This document shows positions 34,835 to 46,647 of a DNA stretch of 64,000 nucleotides, piece by piece. Within the stretch, counting starts at the first letter, position 1. Each line of letters starts with the position of its first letter. The stretch is from Neonectria sp. B-13 (taxonomy: Eukaryota; Ascomycota; Sordariomycetes; Hypocreales; Nectriaceae): assembly GCA_002682825.1 (NCBI GenBank), contig NOKP01000024.1:248001-312000 (forward strand), in the 5' to 3' direction. Under the pieces are notes generated by a model. That model worked only from the letters and a program-made list of their open reading frames with translations. It was not told the DNA's origin and made no database searches. Position numbers and translations under genes: made by a program.

Positions 34835-35528
34835 ATGTTGCTAACAGACAAGACAGCAATTGTCATCGTTCCTGGTGCTTGGCAGCTTCCTTCGTCCTGG
34901 GAATCCTTCATTTCCGTCCTCACAGCGGCGGGCTACCCTACGGTGTACGTAAAGCCGCCAACTCTTGGTGGCACAACTCTTCCACTCGCTGGCCTCGCTG
35001 ACGACGTCGCTGCGGTACGGGACACTCACAATTTGCTATTAAATGAAGGCAAACATGTGACAATATTGTGCCACTCCGCTGGAGGTCAGCTTTTGCCTTG
35101 GATGAAAATAATGGTAAGTCAGCAAGCATTGAAGCGAACCGATTTTCTCCACTGACTCTTGAAAGAATGATAGAGTAATAGACTTACCACAAATGCTTCT
35201 AGAAATTGCGTTCAATAACCTTGACGATGATGCTCGAAATAAGGGGTCGACCGAGGTGCCGCACTCTTCCGCGGCGCTCGTCACAACGCCATCGAGATTC
35301 GAGCCCTGGTTAAATTCCGTACCAATTGCGCACATCTACTGCACAAATGACAACGCGTTGCATTGTGTGATCCAGCAGCAGATGTCTCGACAGACAGGAC
35401 CGAAGCTTGTTTCCGCTGTTCTACACGAAAACCATGTCCCTTTTCTCCCCGTCCCCGATTGCTTACTGGAAACAATCGAAACAGTTCTAGGTGTATCATT
35501 GTCTTCCATGACGAGCCTTGATGATTAG
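34835..35528 (+). CDS. Alpha/beta hydrolase, shortened
   Basis: Two exons (34835..35113 and 35166..35528; intron GTAAGT..AAAG) give 213 residues. It opens VIVPGAWQLPSSWESF, with the oxyanion-type PGAW, then the nucleophile elbow CHSAGG. Later IYCTNDNALH and HENHVPFLP supply the probable acid and histidine of the triad. Related fungal hydrolases have about 45 residues between the HSAGG elbow and the lid; here HSAGG runs straight into QLLPWMKIM, so strand beta-6 and part of the cap appear lost without breaking the frame. Either this is a natural short form or an internal deletion has impaired the enzyme. Esterase or lactonase activity is a family expectation only. Confidence 0.7.
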
Positions 35529-37357
35529 ATATCCATGGCCTCGTGTAGGGACCGAGTCTTCGGATCGGGCGATGGCGACGTTAGGAATTCGATTGGCAAC
35601 GGTAGTACTTAAGGGGTTCGCGGAAGACAGTAGCTTGTCTCCCCGTTTGGTCGAGTATTCATCTAGTCAGAACCCTTAGCACAAGCCTTATGAAGTATCG
35701 TTGTTATCGGTTCAAAAACGTAGCACCTACATCACGATAGAGTTTGTTGGACTGATCGCCGCAGATAGGGCTCATCTAGATGCAGGCGAAGATCTGGGCC
35801 ACAGTTTGACTGGAATGCTAATCCCGTCGTTCCCGGGGGTAACCTGGGAGCCTGGGGCAGTGCCCAATACGCAAATACAAAATCATACTAAAAAATCATC
35901 CTTGCTACTTGACCCGGACCAAGGGAGGAACAGTCGAAGCGGTCCATCGGTCGCATCACCTGTACCTCTCGCCTCTGCAGCAAGAAAAGGAAGAAGATAT
36001 CGGATACCGGAAACAACAAAAAGAGTGAAAGCCGAGTTATTCCAGGCAAAACCACCAGCGAAAAGACGACGTAAAGTATTCGTACTCCGTAATCTTAGTG
36101 ACGATATGGCTTGTCCGAAGGAACAAACCCTTGGTTTATGATGGAGACAGTGGACACTAGCGCGCCCAAGTTTATAATTAAGGAAACCGGGATTAGGAAA
36201 CCCGGAGAGAGTACAAAATGCCGTCTCTCCACCGCCCCAGTACGCGGAGGCTTTTCTTAGTGCAGTGGAGCGCCGACTAGGAAATCGGGGAATATGCAAA
36301 AAGCCGTCGGGTCAACCCCGTGGGCAACAAGACGAGTCTCGCATCGTCATTGATCAACCATCAGCTTACTAGATGACGCAAGTCCTCAAAGAGGAAACGG
36401 GCGAAGCTGACAGCCACAAACGCCGTTCTGATCCACTTTGATAAGACGAGACGAGGACTCGGCTGCGATTAGCTGGTGAGTCTCACCTTGCACAAGCCAC
36501 CTGCAGCGTATCCGAGTAAGCCGAGACGCCCGTCATGGAAGATTCCGTCCCATCACGTTCCATTGTAGGGCTTCAGTTTCTGACGCCTGTGCTGATCTTG
36601 TGTCGGTTGGTCGGTTTTGTATCTGCAATTAGTATTGCTGTTTCTCTTGGACGTCTGGGACTTCGGGATAATTAGGCAAAACACAGAGACTACGGCCGGC
36701 GACAACCTCACCAGCACCATCATGTAAGATGCACATGAGTGGCTGACTCTTGGCGTACACGACGCCACGTACTCATCAGAAATCGTCGCGTTTCACGTAG
36801 TGCATTCTTCCCGAACAGGATATCCCCGAGCTGCAACAACACGAGCAGTGGTGGGCTTGTCCAAGAAGCTTCTCTCACAGTCTCAGTCATACTGCAACCT
36901 CCGCAGGCAAGCATATCACGCTTACCCCTAACCCTATTAACCATAAATCATGGCTTGGGCTCCGTCAACGGGCGGACCCCGTCTGAGGCTGAGACGCGGC
37001 GCCCTCGTTGGTCACCTTTACGCCTTGGTTGCTGCGAGATCATGCCAAGTGCTGACGACGAGTTGTGGCTGCACACGACGCGCAATCGAATTGGCTCGCG
37101 CCTTGCACGTTGCCTGCCCTAATGAATTCCTGTCAGGCGTCAACTCCGTTCCGACCCTATTCGCCGTAGCGATGTTTAGTGATTACGGCCCCGGTCAACG
37201 TTTTATTGAGGTTATATAAACCTTGTCATCTCGATGACCCCAAATCATCCTCAACAGTTCCAGCTCATCCCAAACACAGCATCCCTAACAACCGAAGCGG
37301 ATCTCAAAAGACAACGGACCTCGAAAGCACAGCTGGAACCGCCGCACGACCATCGCC
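35529..37357. other. Gene-poor stretch
   Basis: About 1.8 kb. The longest forward frame (35701..36141) starts with TTG, is rich in basic residues (GRRYRIPE, AKRRRKV) and matches no family I know. The last 150 bases should be the promoter of the RTA1-like gene. No repeat ends or transposase were seen. Confidence 0.35.
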
Positions 37358-38334
37358 ATGACTAACCACACTCTCACCCAAGACGATGCCTTCGACTCGG
37401 CCAATCTCTGCAACCTCGACAACTGCCCGCTCGAATGGAGCATGTACACGTACCGCCCGTCGCTGGCCGCCAACATCGTCTTCGCTGTTCTGTTCGCCCT
37501 CATCGGTGTCGCGCATACATATCTCGGCTTTCGCTGGAAGAGTTGGGGCTTCATGGGCGGCATGCTTGCGGGTTGCGCCGCTGAGATCCTTGGTTATGTT
37601 GGCCGGATTATGCTCTACAACAACCCTTTCTCCTACGAAGGATTCATGATCCAGATTGGTGAGTCTAATTCTGCTTGCTTAGCCTTTACGACCCTTCTCA
37701 TTGCAGATGGTGGAACATATACTAACCAACTACAGTCTGTCTGACCTTTGCTCCCGTCTTCTTCACCGCGTCCATCTACGTCACCCTCTCCAAGACCATC
37801 TACTACCTCGATCCCGAACTCTCCCGCGTCAAGCCAAAGCTCTTTTACTGGTTCTTCATTCCCTTTGATCTGGTCTGCCTGATCCTGCAGGCTGCTGGCG
37901 GTGCTATGTCGAGTTCGACCGACGGTGACGACGTTGGCATCGATATCTCCATGGCCGGTCTTGTCCTGCAGGTCATTGTCATCGTCCTCTACATCATCTG
38001 CTTTGTCGACTACATGTGGCGATACTGGCGCTCCGGCCACGCGGCGCTATTTACCTGGCGACTCCAGACCTTCTTCGGCGGCCTCTCCGCCGCCATCATC
38101 CTGATTCTGGTTCGTTGCACATACCGTGTCGCCGAACTCCGCGAGGGCTACGACGGCGACCTGATCAAGCACGAGATCCCCTTCATCATCCTTGAGGGTG
38201 TCATGGTTGTCTTGGCCGCCCTCGCGCTCTGCTTTGGCCACCCGGGTCTCCTGATCAAGCCCACGGATGGAAACCAGACCGACTCGTCCAACCGGGAGAA
38301 GGGTCTTGGAACGTCGAGCTCCGAGAGCAACTAA
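37358..38334 (+). CDS. RTA1-like lipid-translocating / stress-resistance membrane protein
   Basis: Two exons (37358..37658 and 37736..38334) give 299 residues with about seven membrane segments. The pattern EWSMYTYRPSLAANIVF, then FAEILGYVGR-like AAEILGYVGRIM, LTFAPVFFTASIYVTL, and RCTYRVAELREGYDG is that of the fungal RTA1 family (PF04479). Relatives of yeast RTA1/RSB1 give resistance to 7-aminocholesterol or move sphingoid bases. The C-terminal tail is hydrophilic and Ser-rich. The gene stands alone between gene-poor stretches. Confidence 0.92.
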
Positions 38335-39599
38335 GTTGCGCATGGCCGTTTGAACTCGTGGAGGGGATTGCTCGGCCGTCATCCGGTAGGGATTGGTTCA
38401 ACATGGATGATGTTGCGTGGGTGAGGATAGAAAGGACATTGGGGCATTGTGAACAGGGATACTTTACCGTTGGTTCCATTTCTTGTAAGCTTTTTTCTTT
38501 TGACTTCTTTTAGACTTTGACTCTATAAAGGCTGGACGACGCCACGATCCAGTGATGGCGAAAGAAGGCACGGTTGTTCTCCTTTGACAGTCTCAATTAT
38601 ACATATATTACAATCGACTTTCATGCTGTGCCCTTCCAATCATTAAAAGTACTCGAGAATGCAGCCTATTTTTCTTCCTACCAGATCATGGACCGAGGCT
38701 AAGCAGGGAATGACATCTTCCCCGTTACGGCCGCTACTCATTCCTCACCTCTCCCGCCGCAACCACAGCGTCCATCCTACCGTCGTCTCATCATTGGCGA
38801 CATTGATGCTCGCGTGCTTGCTCCAGTGTTTCTCCCGCTCCCGCCGATTCGCGACCAACCTTGCCTCATCAACGACTTCTTCCGTTACGTTCACCCGCTG
38901 TCGCCGCATGCGAGCCACGACGGCCACGGCAGCTGCTGGAACGTTATATCCTGTCTAGGCGGCGTCCAGGAAGACTACTGCTCTCCATCTACACTCGCGA
39001 GACCATGATCCGGCGAGACACTATGCGGCTCATGCGACAAGTCCGCCTCTCGAGACCACCGATGCCACAGTTGATCGTCTTCCTCAGCCGGTTGCATTCG
39101 TCCATGCATCTTCCTCCTTGCCTCTGTGCAAACCTCTCTACAAAGGCACTGTTCTCATCAGACATCTCATCAAGTATCTCGAGGCTCTGATTCAGTCACA
39201 CGCGGCCGGCGAACCCTAGCACCGACGAGACTCCGCAGCTCACCGGCCCAAGCGAGCCCCTTAACCTCGGTCTGTGGGATACATGGATCGCCCTGTCGTG
39301 GCAGACCATCTTTTCGCCGACATCCGATACCGTCTACCTGTGAGCACACCCATGATCTCTCCTCCTCCACCGGTCCACTCTTGGCGTGGGATACATGGTG
39401 GAGTCGTTCGCCGACTGCTGCAATCCGCTTCGGCATGATGCTTCCGGGCACTTTTACTTGTGGTACTCATTGTTGGCTTGAGATGTTTCTAACTTACTGA
39501 CTTGGAATACTTACTTCATCATCAATTGTCTTACAAGGCCTTGATTCACAACACCTCAGGTGTAATCCCGTATTGCTCTTGTCAACATTTCTGGGACTC
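38335..39599. other. Coding-like but broken sequence, not identified
   Basis: About 1.26 kb with codon-like composition but no continuous protein. Around 38810-38910 one frame reads LPPIRDQPCLINDFFRYVHPL, which recalls the middle homology region of Zn2Cys6 regulators, and around 39120-39290 another frame contains GTVLIRHLIKYLEALIQSH. I could not join these into a known family. It may be a decayed gene next to the sulfatase relic. Confidence 0.35.
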
Positions 39600-40560
39600 T
39601 TCCACCATCCTCCCGACCTCAGTCTTCAAACTTCAAACATCGTTTTAATTATGGCCGACGGCTGCGTCTCCAGATCCATCACCGCAGCGGCGCCGGCATC
39701 AACAACACGCCCAACCACAGCCGCGTCGTCAACGACCGCATGCGCTCCGACCACTGCTACGTCACCAAATAGCATCTGCACGCCCTCACGCACCGCCGTC
39801 CTCTGTGGAGCCCACAACCACATCAACGACGTCACGCTCGATTCCACGATCATCAAGATGCTGCCCAAGGTCGCTAAGTTCATGTGCTCCTCGCACGCAA
39901 CTACCATACCGAAAATCGGCATATTAGAGAAGACAAGGATCACGAACCCACCGTATTCGATAACTGGAGAGATGTTCCTGGATATGGAGAGTACTGGGAT
40001 CCATCCTTCATTGAGCCGTCGGCTACCTCTAGGATTTTCGGCTACGCTACCAACATCATCATTGACAGGGCCATTGACTGCCTGGGAAAGCCCAACAACC
40101 TGCGTCCTTTCTCCCCAATGTGCCATAAAAAAGCTTCTCATTGATCATGGGAGTACGACTCGAAGCAAAAAGACGTATACGGATGCAACTCTCCGGTACC
40201 TTCACCGACGACCAGTAGAACCGCTCTAATGCCGCCAAAGTGGCCATGATGAGAGTGGCAGAGGGCCTAACATACAAAGACTTGGGTTCCGGCCTGGAGG
40301 GCCCAGAATTCAAGTTGGCGAGAAGATAATTGACATATGGTGGTGGCAAGATCGTAAAATCCCTACTCCCGAGGACGTCACGGCCCTTAGGCTGTTCGAA
40401 AAGAGTTAGGCAAGGCATTCGCTTTCAAGGCTAAGAGGAAACTAACCGAGTGGAAATTTCAGCGATACATGCACCCTTATCTTCGGACCATCCAAAGTAT
40501 CAACGAGAACGTCGGCCACATGCTCGACTCCACCGTCATTCATCCATGAGTAGATCAACT
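39600..40560 (+). pseudogene. Sulfatase relic
   Basis: Fragments of an arylsulfatase/choline-sulfatase-type enzyme occur in order but in different frames: SNIVLIMAD, SGAGINNTPN, DHCYVT.NSICTPSR (the CxPSR site whose cysteine becomes formylglycine), VLCGAHNHIN, KDHEPTVFDNWRDVPGYGEY, WDPSFIEPSA, SWEYDSKQKD, AEGLTYKDLG and EWKFQRYMHPYLRTIQSI. Several single-base shifts and stops separate them, and sequence after the RYM..YLRTIQS block (near 40500) is no longer recognisable, so at least a quarter of the protein is missing. It is a dead gene. Confidence 0.85.
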
Positions 40561-41361
40561 GACGAAGAAAACTTTTTCTCGGGCGAAGGGAATTTTCGAG
40601 GTGTTGAGCCAGTGCTAGGCAACATTGAAGATCCACATTACTTGTTCTTAGATAACGCGGGAGGGCCGTTGGCAGAACGTCCGCCCGCACGGTAATAACA
40701 AACGAACTACATCCTATATGTAGCTTCTTTTATATTACAAGTTCATTCAAATTTAGCAGAGATAAACAAGAATGATGGCAAGAGGCCTCAATGATTTCCA
40801 CCCGGTGCCCGACCTCTACTCAAATGTTTGATAGCCAAGACCTCCCACCGAGTAGTTGAGACGCCGAGGGCCCGAACACCGAGCCTTCTGGACTGATGCC
40901 AGCCGGAAAGTTTGCATCCTATCTTTCAAGTATCAGGGGCTATAGATTGTGGTAGGCGGCGGCATTTGCGGAGTGTTCGATACGCAGAGGTGGGTTGCAG
41001 TACATTGCGGTGTCTGCGGAGTGTGCGGCGAATGCGGCGCGATACTGATATCGCGGCGCATCCTACAGGTTCAAGCCCTGCAACAAACCAAGAGAGATGA
41101 TCTCATGATGTATCAAATGGGTTAAATGATAACTGAACTGAGGCTGATTCGTTCCGTTGGTCTTCATCGAAACACCAAGACGCGGCGGTGGCGGCGGTGC
41201 AATGAACGAAGAAGATAAGAGTCTCTGGGTAATATGAGAGGAGGTGAAATATAAAAGACATGAACAGTCGCGAATACAAATTGATTATCAGCAACTCATC
41301 TCACACCATTCTCAGATCTACATCACAACAAATATCATCAACCTGCTTGCCACCATTCACA
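40561..41361. other. Intergenic, nitrilase promoter
   Basis: About 800 bases. The last 100 or so should be the nitrilase promoter and leader. A T-loop-like GGTTCAAGCC at 41068 has no matching tRNA stem structure. Confidence 0.4.
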
Positions 41362-42641
41362 ATGCCTGCCACCATCCGCCAGTACAAAGCCGCTTGTGTT
41401 CAATCCGAGCCAGGATGGTTCGACCTTGAAAAGTCCGTCAAGAAGACCGTTGCCCTCATTGAAGAGGCGGGTGAAGAGGGCTGCAAGCTCGTTGCTTTTC
41501 CAGAGACTTGTAAGTCGATTGACATAAAGCATGAGCAGACCATTGTTAACACATCTTAGGGATCCCGGGGTAAGATTTATGGACAAAATTGAGTAACAAG
41601 GATTCTGACATTATGCAGATACCCCTACTGGCAGTGGCGTGTCAACTACCAAGACTCCCTGCCTCTGCTGAAGGAATATCACCAAAACAGCATTCGCCCG
41701 GACTCAGAAGAAATGAGACGCATTCGTGCTGCGGCCAAGGCTGCCCAGATTTACGTCTCCCTTGGTTATTCTGAGATTGATGGCAATAGCCTTTACATGG
41801 CACAGATCATCATTGCTCCCACCGGCGAGGTCATCAACCATCGTCGCAAGATCAAGCCCACCCACGTGGAACGGCTCGTCTTTGGCGAGGGCACCGGCGA
41901 CTCGCTTGATAGTGTGGTTGAAACAGAGATTGGTGCCCTCGGCCACCTGAACTGCTGGGAAAATGTAGGGCGGCTAATGACCCTCACATAAGGATCACCA
42001 CTGACAAGAACAGATGAACCCGTTCCTCAAAGCACATGCTTGCGCCCTCAACGAGCAGGTCCACGTCGCTGCGTGGCCTGTCTACCCCCCTGCGTCAACT
42101 CTGAAGTATCCAGATCCTTACACCAACATCTCCGAGGTTCAGTCTGAGCTGGTCACACCGGCCTATGCCTACGAGACAGGCACTTGGACTCTCGCGCCAA
42201 CCCAGGTCGTGACTCGCGAAGGCGCACGTCTCAACCTCCCCAAGCGCCTGCAGGATGACGAAGCCGCCGTCGACGGCGAGGCTGCCATCATTGGTAACGG
42301 CTTTGCTCGGATCTACCGTCCGGATGGCTTCCGCGCCGTTGAGGACCCTGAAAAGACATTTGATGGCATCATCGTCGTGGATGTTGACCTTGATGAGAAC
42401 CTTCTCACCAAGCGACTCGCCGATTTCGTAAGTTTGCGCTCAATCTTGCTTATTAGAACTGTACTGACTGGTCTTGTGGAATCAGGGTGGTCACTACATG
42501 CGGCCTGATATCATTCGCTTGCTAGTTGACAAGACCCCGAAGACTTACATCGTGGACGCTAACGCTCCCGACTCGAAGACCTTCTTGAGCACTCTCGAGC
42601 GCCTTGGTCTTGGAAAGCCTCTGCCACTGGCGGAAGAGTAA
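41362..42641 (+). CDS. Nitrilase, close to fungal cyanide hydratases
   Basis: Five exons (41362..41509, 41560..41569, 41619..41964, 42014..42427, 42486..42641) give 357 residues. Exon 2 is only 10 bases and supplies part of WIPGYPYWQW. The catalytic triad is visible: E48 in FPETW, K130 in [11 protein letters not shown] and C165 in LNCWENMNP. The segments [25 protein letters not shown] and [10 protein letters not shown] follow the cyanide hydratase/nitrilase pattern. Such enzymes turn nitriles into acids plus ammonia, or cyanide into formamide; which one cannot be told here. The tail is shorter and diverged compared with true cyanide hydratases, favouring a nitrilase. Nearby permease and DUF3445 genes fit a nitrogen-scavenging neighbourhood. 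Confidence 0.92.
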
Positions 42642-43390
42642 TCGACGGTTCAATTTGGGATGATTGAGTATCGGAGCTCACCTTCTTGTTTGTGACGTGT
42701 GTGTTTGGATACCTACAGAATTTGCAATTTCTCTCCGTCCTAGCTCTCTATCGTTTAGTCCACAAAACCACCATTGACACACTTTTCTTTCCCTTGCGAT
42801 ATCATACACATTCCGGAGCTTTGCTTCTTCCAGTTAAAGACCCCGCCAGCCGGCCCTTTATCTTTTCCTGTCTTGGGCCACTACTACTATCTCTCAGACA
42901 TTGCAAGGTCGTTTAAGTGCACCAGCTGCCTGTTTGAAAAGGGAGCGGCCAGGTCGCTTTAGGCCTTGGGGAAAACAGTGATGGGGCGCGGCAGAAAATT
43001 GACTGGAAAAGTTGTAGATGGACTACTAGGAGACTTGGAGGCCGACTACTTCTGGGATTCTGGAACAATCATCCAAAACTTCCACCGTGTCCCGAGGAGC
43101 CTGAACGTGTCAGCGAAGTGAGCCCTAACTGCAATAGTATTTCATGTATGACACTCTAGAAGACTAGTCAAGAGGGCTACCTTATTCTAGAAGATATGTC
43201 TGACTTCTCGGTTGCAATTAAAAAAATCAGGAGGTATTCTGCCGATATGAGACTGGTATTTATGTGAGGTTAACTACCTCTGGATTACGGTAGTATTTGA
43301 GACCGCTGTAATTGATACGAAAAGTATAACCAAGCCATCTACTGCTAGAGTTCCGAGACAGGAATTCTCTACTGCCACATCCAAGGACAC
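42642..43390. other. Intergenic, convergent 3' regions
   Basis: About 750 bases between the nitrilase stop and the permease stop on the other strand. No gene seen. Confidence 0.4.
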
Positions 43391-45895
43391 CTACCAGAGC
43401 CAATCCATAATTCTAAAGACGATCAGCAAATCACCAGCAAAACAAGAAAGTCAGCAAACTTACCTCTCATAACGCGAAGACGGAGCCTTTAAAGTCAAAG
43501 AATTCTCGTGAGCTTCGACTTCAGCTAAACCGGTGTGGAAATCCATATCCTCCGCCTTGATAAATGATGTTCCTTTCACAATTTTCCATCCGAAGTAAAT
43601 GACCACTTTTGAATGTTAGAATACGGTTGGAATTTATCTAATAGGCGATTAATATGTAACTTACGGAAGAAGAAGATTGTAAAATATGCAGTGAAGAAGC
43701 CAGAGAAGCTCCAGTGTCCCTTGATGAAGACGCCTATGCCTGGTATTAGTAATGTAACTGCGGAAGATGGGAGATCGCCCTTACCGTAACCATTTGTCAA
43801 AAGGATAAGGCTGACCCAGAAGATTGCAAAGTAGTTCGAATATGCTTTCATGATTGTTAGCATTCATGTTTCGACGGACGGGATTTTACGTACGTGTGAG
43901 TTTGCTCTTGAATGGAAGAGTTGAAGTATCAATCCCCTGTACTTTTAAGCCCTTGTGGAATCTTAAGTTTGCGACCTGTTCGTTGCTGTTAGCTTTCCAC
44001 TCTCTTCGGTTCCCTCTGCAAACACCAGCACAAGTCGCAGTGGATACTTTATCATACAAGAAGGGAATGCATCCGGAGATAGCGCTCATCAGGGGCATGT
44101 ACTCGAGCGTGGAAACAACGTACCATCATGAGAATATAAGCAATCATAATTGCAGTTGACCCAAGATTAATGAACCAGTTGAGAACAACTGCGGAAGCAG
44201 TGTTGCAGGTCAAGAACGCCAATGAGGCAACCGCTGTCGATAGGATCAACGCCGGCATGGGTACGCCGCTTTTGGTTGACCTAGCGAAGATCTTGGGAGC
44301 TCTCCCATTTTTAGCCAAACCAAAGATGGTTCTAGAGGCTTGAAAGAGGAGGCAATTAGTGCAGCTCCAGGCCGAAGTGATGCTACAGAAAAGTTAGTTC
44401 TTCTGGGGTTCGAAGCTGGGTTGAGTGGAAAACTCACACCACGGCATTGCAAAGATCGGGGAGGAATGAGATTTCTAGTCTGTTCATGGCAATGATGAAA
44501 GGGGACTTGGCAACGCCGTTTCCAGAGGCAATGGCTGAGACTTTTGGATGGTTAGTTCCGCTAAAGGTAATTATATGAGAAGTGAACTTACGCATTGTCG
44601 GGTCATCAAACGGAACCAGAAGTCCCACGGCAAACACAGACAATATGAAAAACACGATGAGTCTGTAGATGACACGCTTCACCGCCTTGGGAATATTCCT
44701 CCGTGGGTTTACCGCCTCGGGAGCGCAGTTGGCGATGAAGTCGGGACCTCCGATGGCAAATGCGGCTGTGTTGAAGACACCCCAAATGGCCAAAAAGCGG
44801 CCAGGGCCTCCCCCAACATATTGCTCGTTGAAGGCGCCCGGATTCTTCCAGTATCGGAATCCGATGCGGTCATGTTGCGGGTTGCCACCCAAGACAACGA
44901 TGAAGGTAAAAAGGAGGAAGCCAATAATGAGAAACACTTTGAGAATGGAGGCGTAGAACTCAGCCTCGCCAAAGTACTTGACCGCCAGGCAGTTGAGCCC
45001 AAAGACAACGATCAACGTGATTGCAACCCAGACGCCTGGGTTAATGTCAGGAAACCAATATGACCAGAGTCCAGTGAGGGCGGTGCAATCAGCAGCAGTA
45101 AATATCCTGATAATGGTCAGCATCTGATGTCGAAATATTTTACAGGCTACTTACATCCTGAGAGATTCAGACAGGCTAGAGTTAGCGCCATACATATTAT
45201 TGGTGCTCATTGCTAGAGATTACTTACATGCTGCGTTGGATGTTAGCATTATTGATACGATGGTGGAAAGAGTTGCGTTACCTGTAGGCATAGATCCAAC
45301 CCATTGCCACACCAGCACTCTCATCGACAAATCGGCCAATATCTACTAAGTCAGCTATGTTTAATGACTTCCGGGAGTAATACTTACGAGTAACAAACGA
45401 TCCTGGCACAGGAAGCAGGGCCGACATCTCGCCCATGGCATGAGCTACACACAAGAGGAAGATGCACCTAGTTGTGTGTGTTTAGCCAGTGTACTTAGAC
45501 TTGTAGAGTCGACGCACCAGATAGAGTATCCTATGAGAAGACCAGCTGGCCCTGCGCTGTTCAGGACACTAGAAGTCCCAACGAATAGACCTAGATCATG
45601 GCGTCAATTGTAAGTATGGAAACTAGTAGCACCATGCTCAACCATCAGGTTCTTTGTGTTCAACGCACCTGTTCCAATGACACCAGAGATGGCAAGGAGC
45701 TGTATGTGATGTGATTTCAGGCCACGGTGAAGGCCATACTCCGATAACACGATGCTCGATGTTGTTCCATTTTGCTCAACCGAGCCCTTCACGTAAATGT
45801 TAGAAAGATGCTGTCAGTAATTACGAAGGCTATGACTGTACTGCATCGGAGGGCGTCTCCTTGACTTTCTCGTTGGAAGCACCTTTGGTTTCCAT
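43391..45895 (-). CDS. Amino-acid permease (YAT/APC family), 15 exons
   Basis: Fifteen exons (45895..45842, 45786..45669, 45590..45518, 45467..45388, 45342..45282, 45230..45228, 45157..45155, 45106..44592, 44540..44438, 44382..44124, 43975..43894, 43844..43785, 43739..43665, 43605..43464, 43412..43391) give 549 residues with about 12 membrane segments. Family marks: HHIQLLAISGVIGTG at the start, MGEMSALLPVPGSFV, NPGVWVAITLIVVFGLN, SPFIIAM, and LNWFINLGSTA. Exons 6 and 7 are predicted to be three bases each (CAT and GAT). They are flanked by complete introns and are needed to keep the usual spacing between GWIYAY and TAADCTAL. It should import amino acids by proton symport. Upstream GATA-type sites suggest nitrogen control. 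Confidence 0.88.
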
Positions 45896-46647
45896 TTCGC
45901 TGTTGTTCCTGAAAAGAGAAATAAAACCCAAGATTATTGTCGTGTCTTTCGAATTATCCATCCACTCTGGGGCGCTGGCCCTGGTCTTGTATGTTTGTCA
46001 CTCACACGCAACTCCGCCAAGAAGATCACATACCCCTCCCTCCTCCGAGCTTAGACACGTAGCTCAGTAAAGCAATCTATCAAAAAGCTACTCGCGACTA
46101 TACGCAAAGGTCTTAGATAAGTGCAGGCAGAAAATATCGTCCTCCTGCAGTGAACAGCAAGAACCAAGATCGAGCGAAGGCTCAGCAGACAGTTTCAAGG
46201 CGCGCTTATCGCAGCCATCTCCTTATCTCCAACTCTCCGCCTATTACACTGATTGTACTAGAACCGAGGCATTAGTAATAAGGATGGATGTCTGGGCCGG
46301 TAGTGCTCGATTGGGTGTAGTTAAGGCGCGCTTATCAGTTGTTCGCAGATAACAAGCATCAGGTGGATCCACACGAGTAGATAGTGAAGCCAAGATTGCC
46401 CCTAATTACCCTCAGATGTGCCTTGTGAAGGCGCGGTTATCTGGGGAACTCCACGTCCAAACATTTAGCGGACTTCAGTGGACATCAGAGTGCAATAGGG
46501 AGAAGTTTTGGGGCGATCATGTTCCAAGGATCTTGCTTTTTCCAACACTATTGCATATATCTTGGGAAACGGGTTTAATGGACACAGAATACGCCCCTAC
46601 GTTCATCTGCGAGTAAATGCAATCATTGAATTGCGTGAAGTGTCAAA
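45896..46647. promoter_or_regulatory. Divergent permease / DUF3445 promoter with repeated GATA element
   Basis: A 752-base region between divergent genes contains the element AAGGCGCG(C/G)TTATC three times in one orientation, at 46197..46210, 46323..46336 and 46428..46441. Counting further HGATAR matches (46111 region, 46222 region, 46343 region) there are at least six GATA sites within about 340 bases. GATA factors of the AreA/NIT2 type bind HGATAR and activate nitrogen-catabolic genes; the GGCGCG half of the repeat may bind a second factor. The repeats are visible; the regulation is inferred. Confidence 0.65.

Noticed and set aside
35101..35200. Alpha/beta hydrolase as a frameshifted pseudogene
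   Set aside because: The apparent frame break is explained by a normal 52-base intron at 35114..35165 that restores one frame.
35701..36141. 146-codon forward open frame with basic residues
   Set aside because: Begins with TTG and resembles no known protein. Kept only as a note in the gene-poor stretch.
41060..41085. tRNA-like T-loop GGTTCAAGCC
   Set aside because: No acceptor, D or anticodon stems could be paired around it.
44541..44591. A 51-base segment in the permease that could stay in frame as exon
   Set aside because: It has a GTAAGT donor, CTAAC branch site and an AG acceptor, and removing it gives the spacing usual for the family. Treated as intron, though retention cannot be excluded.
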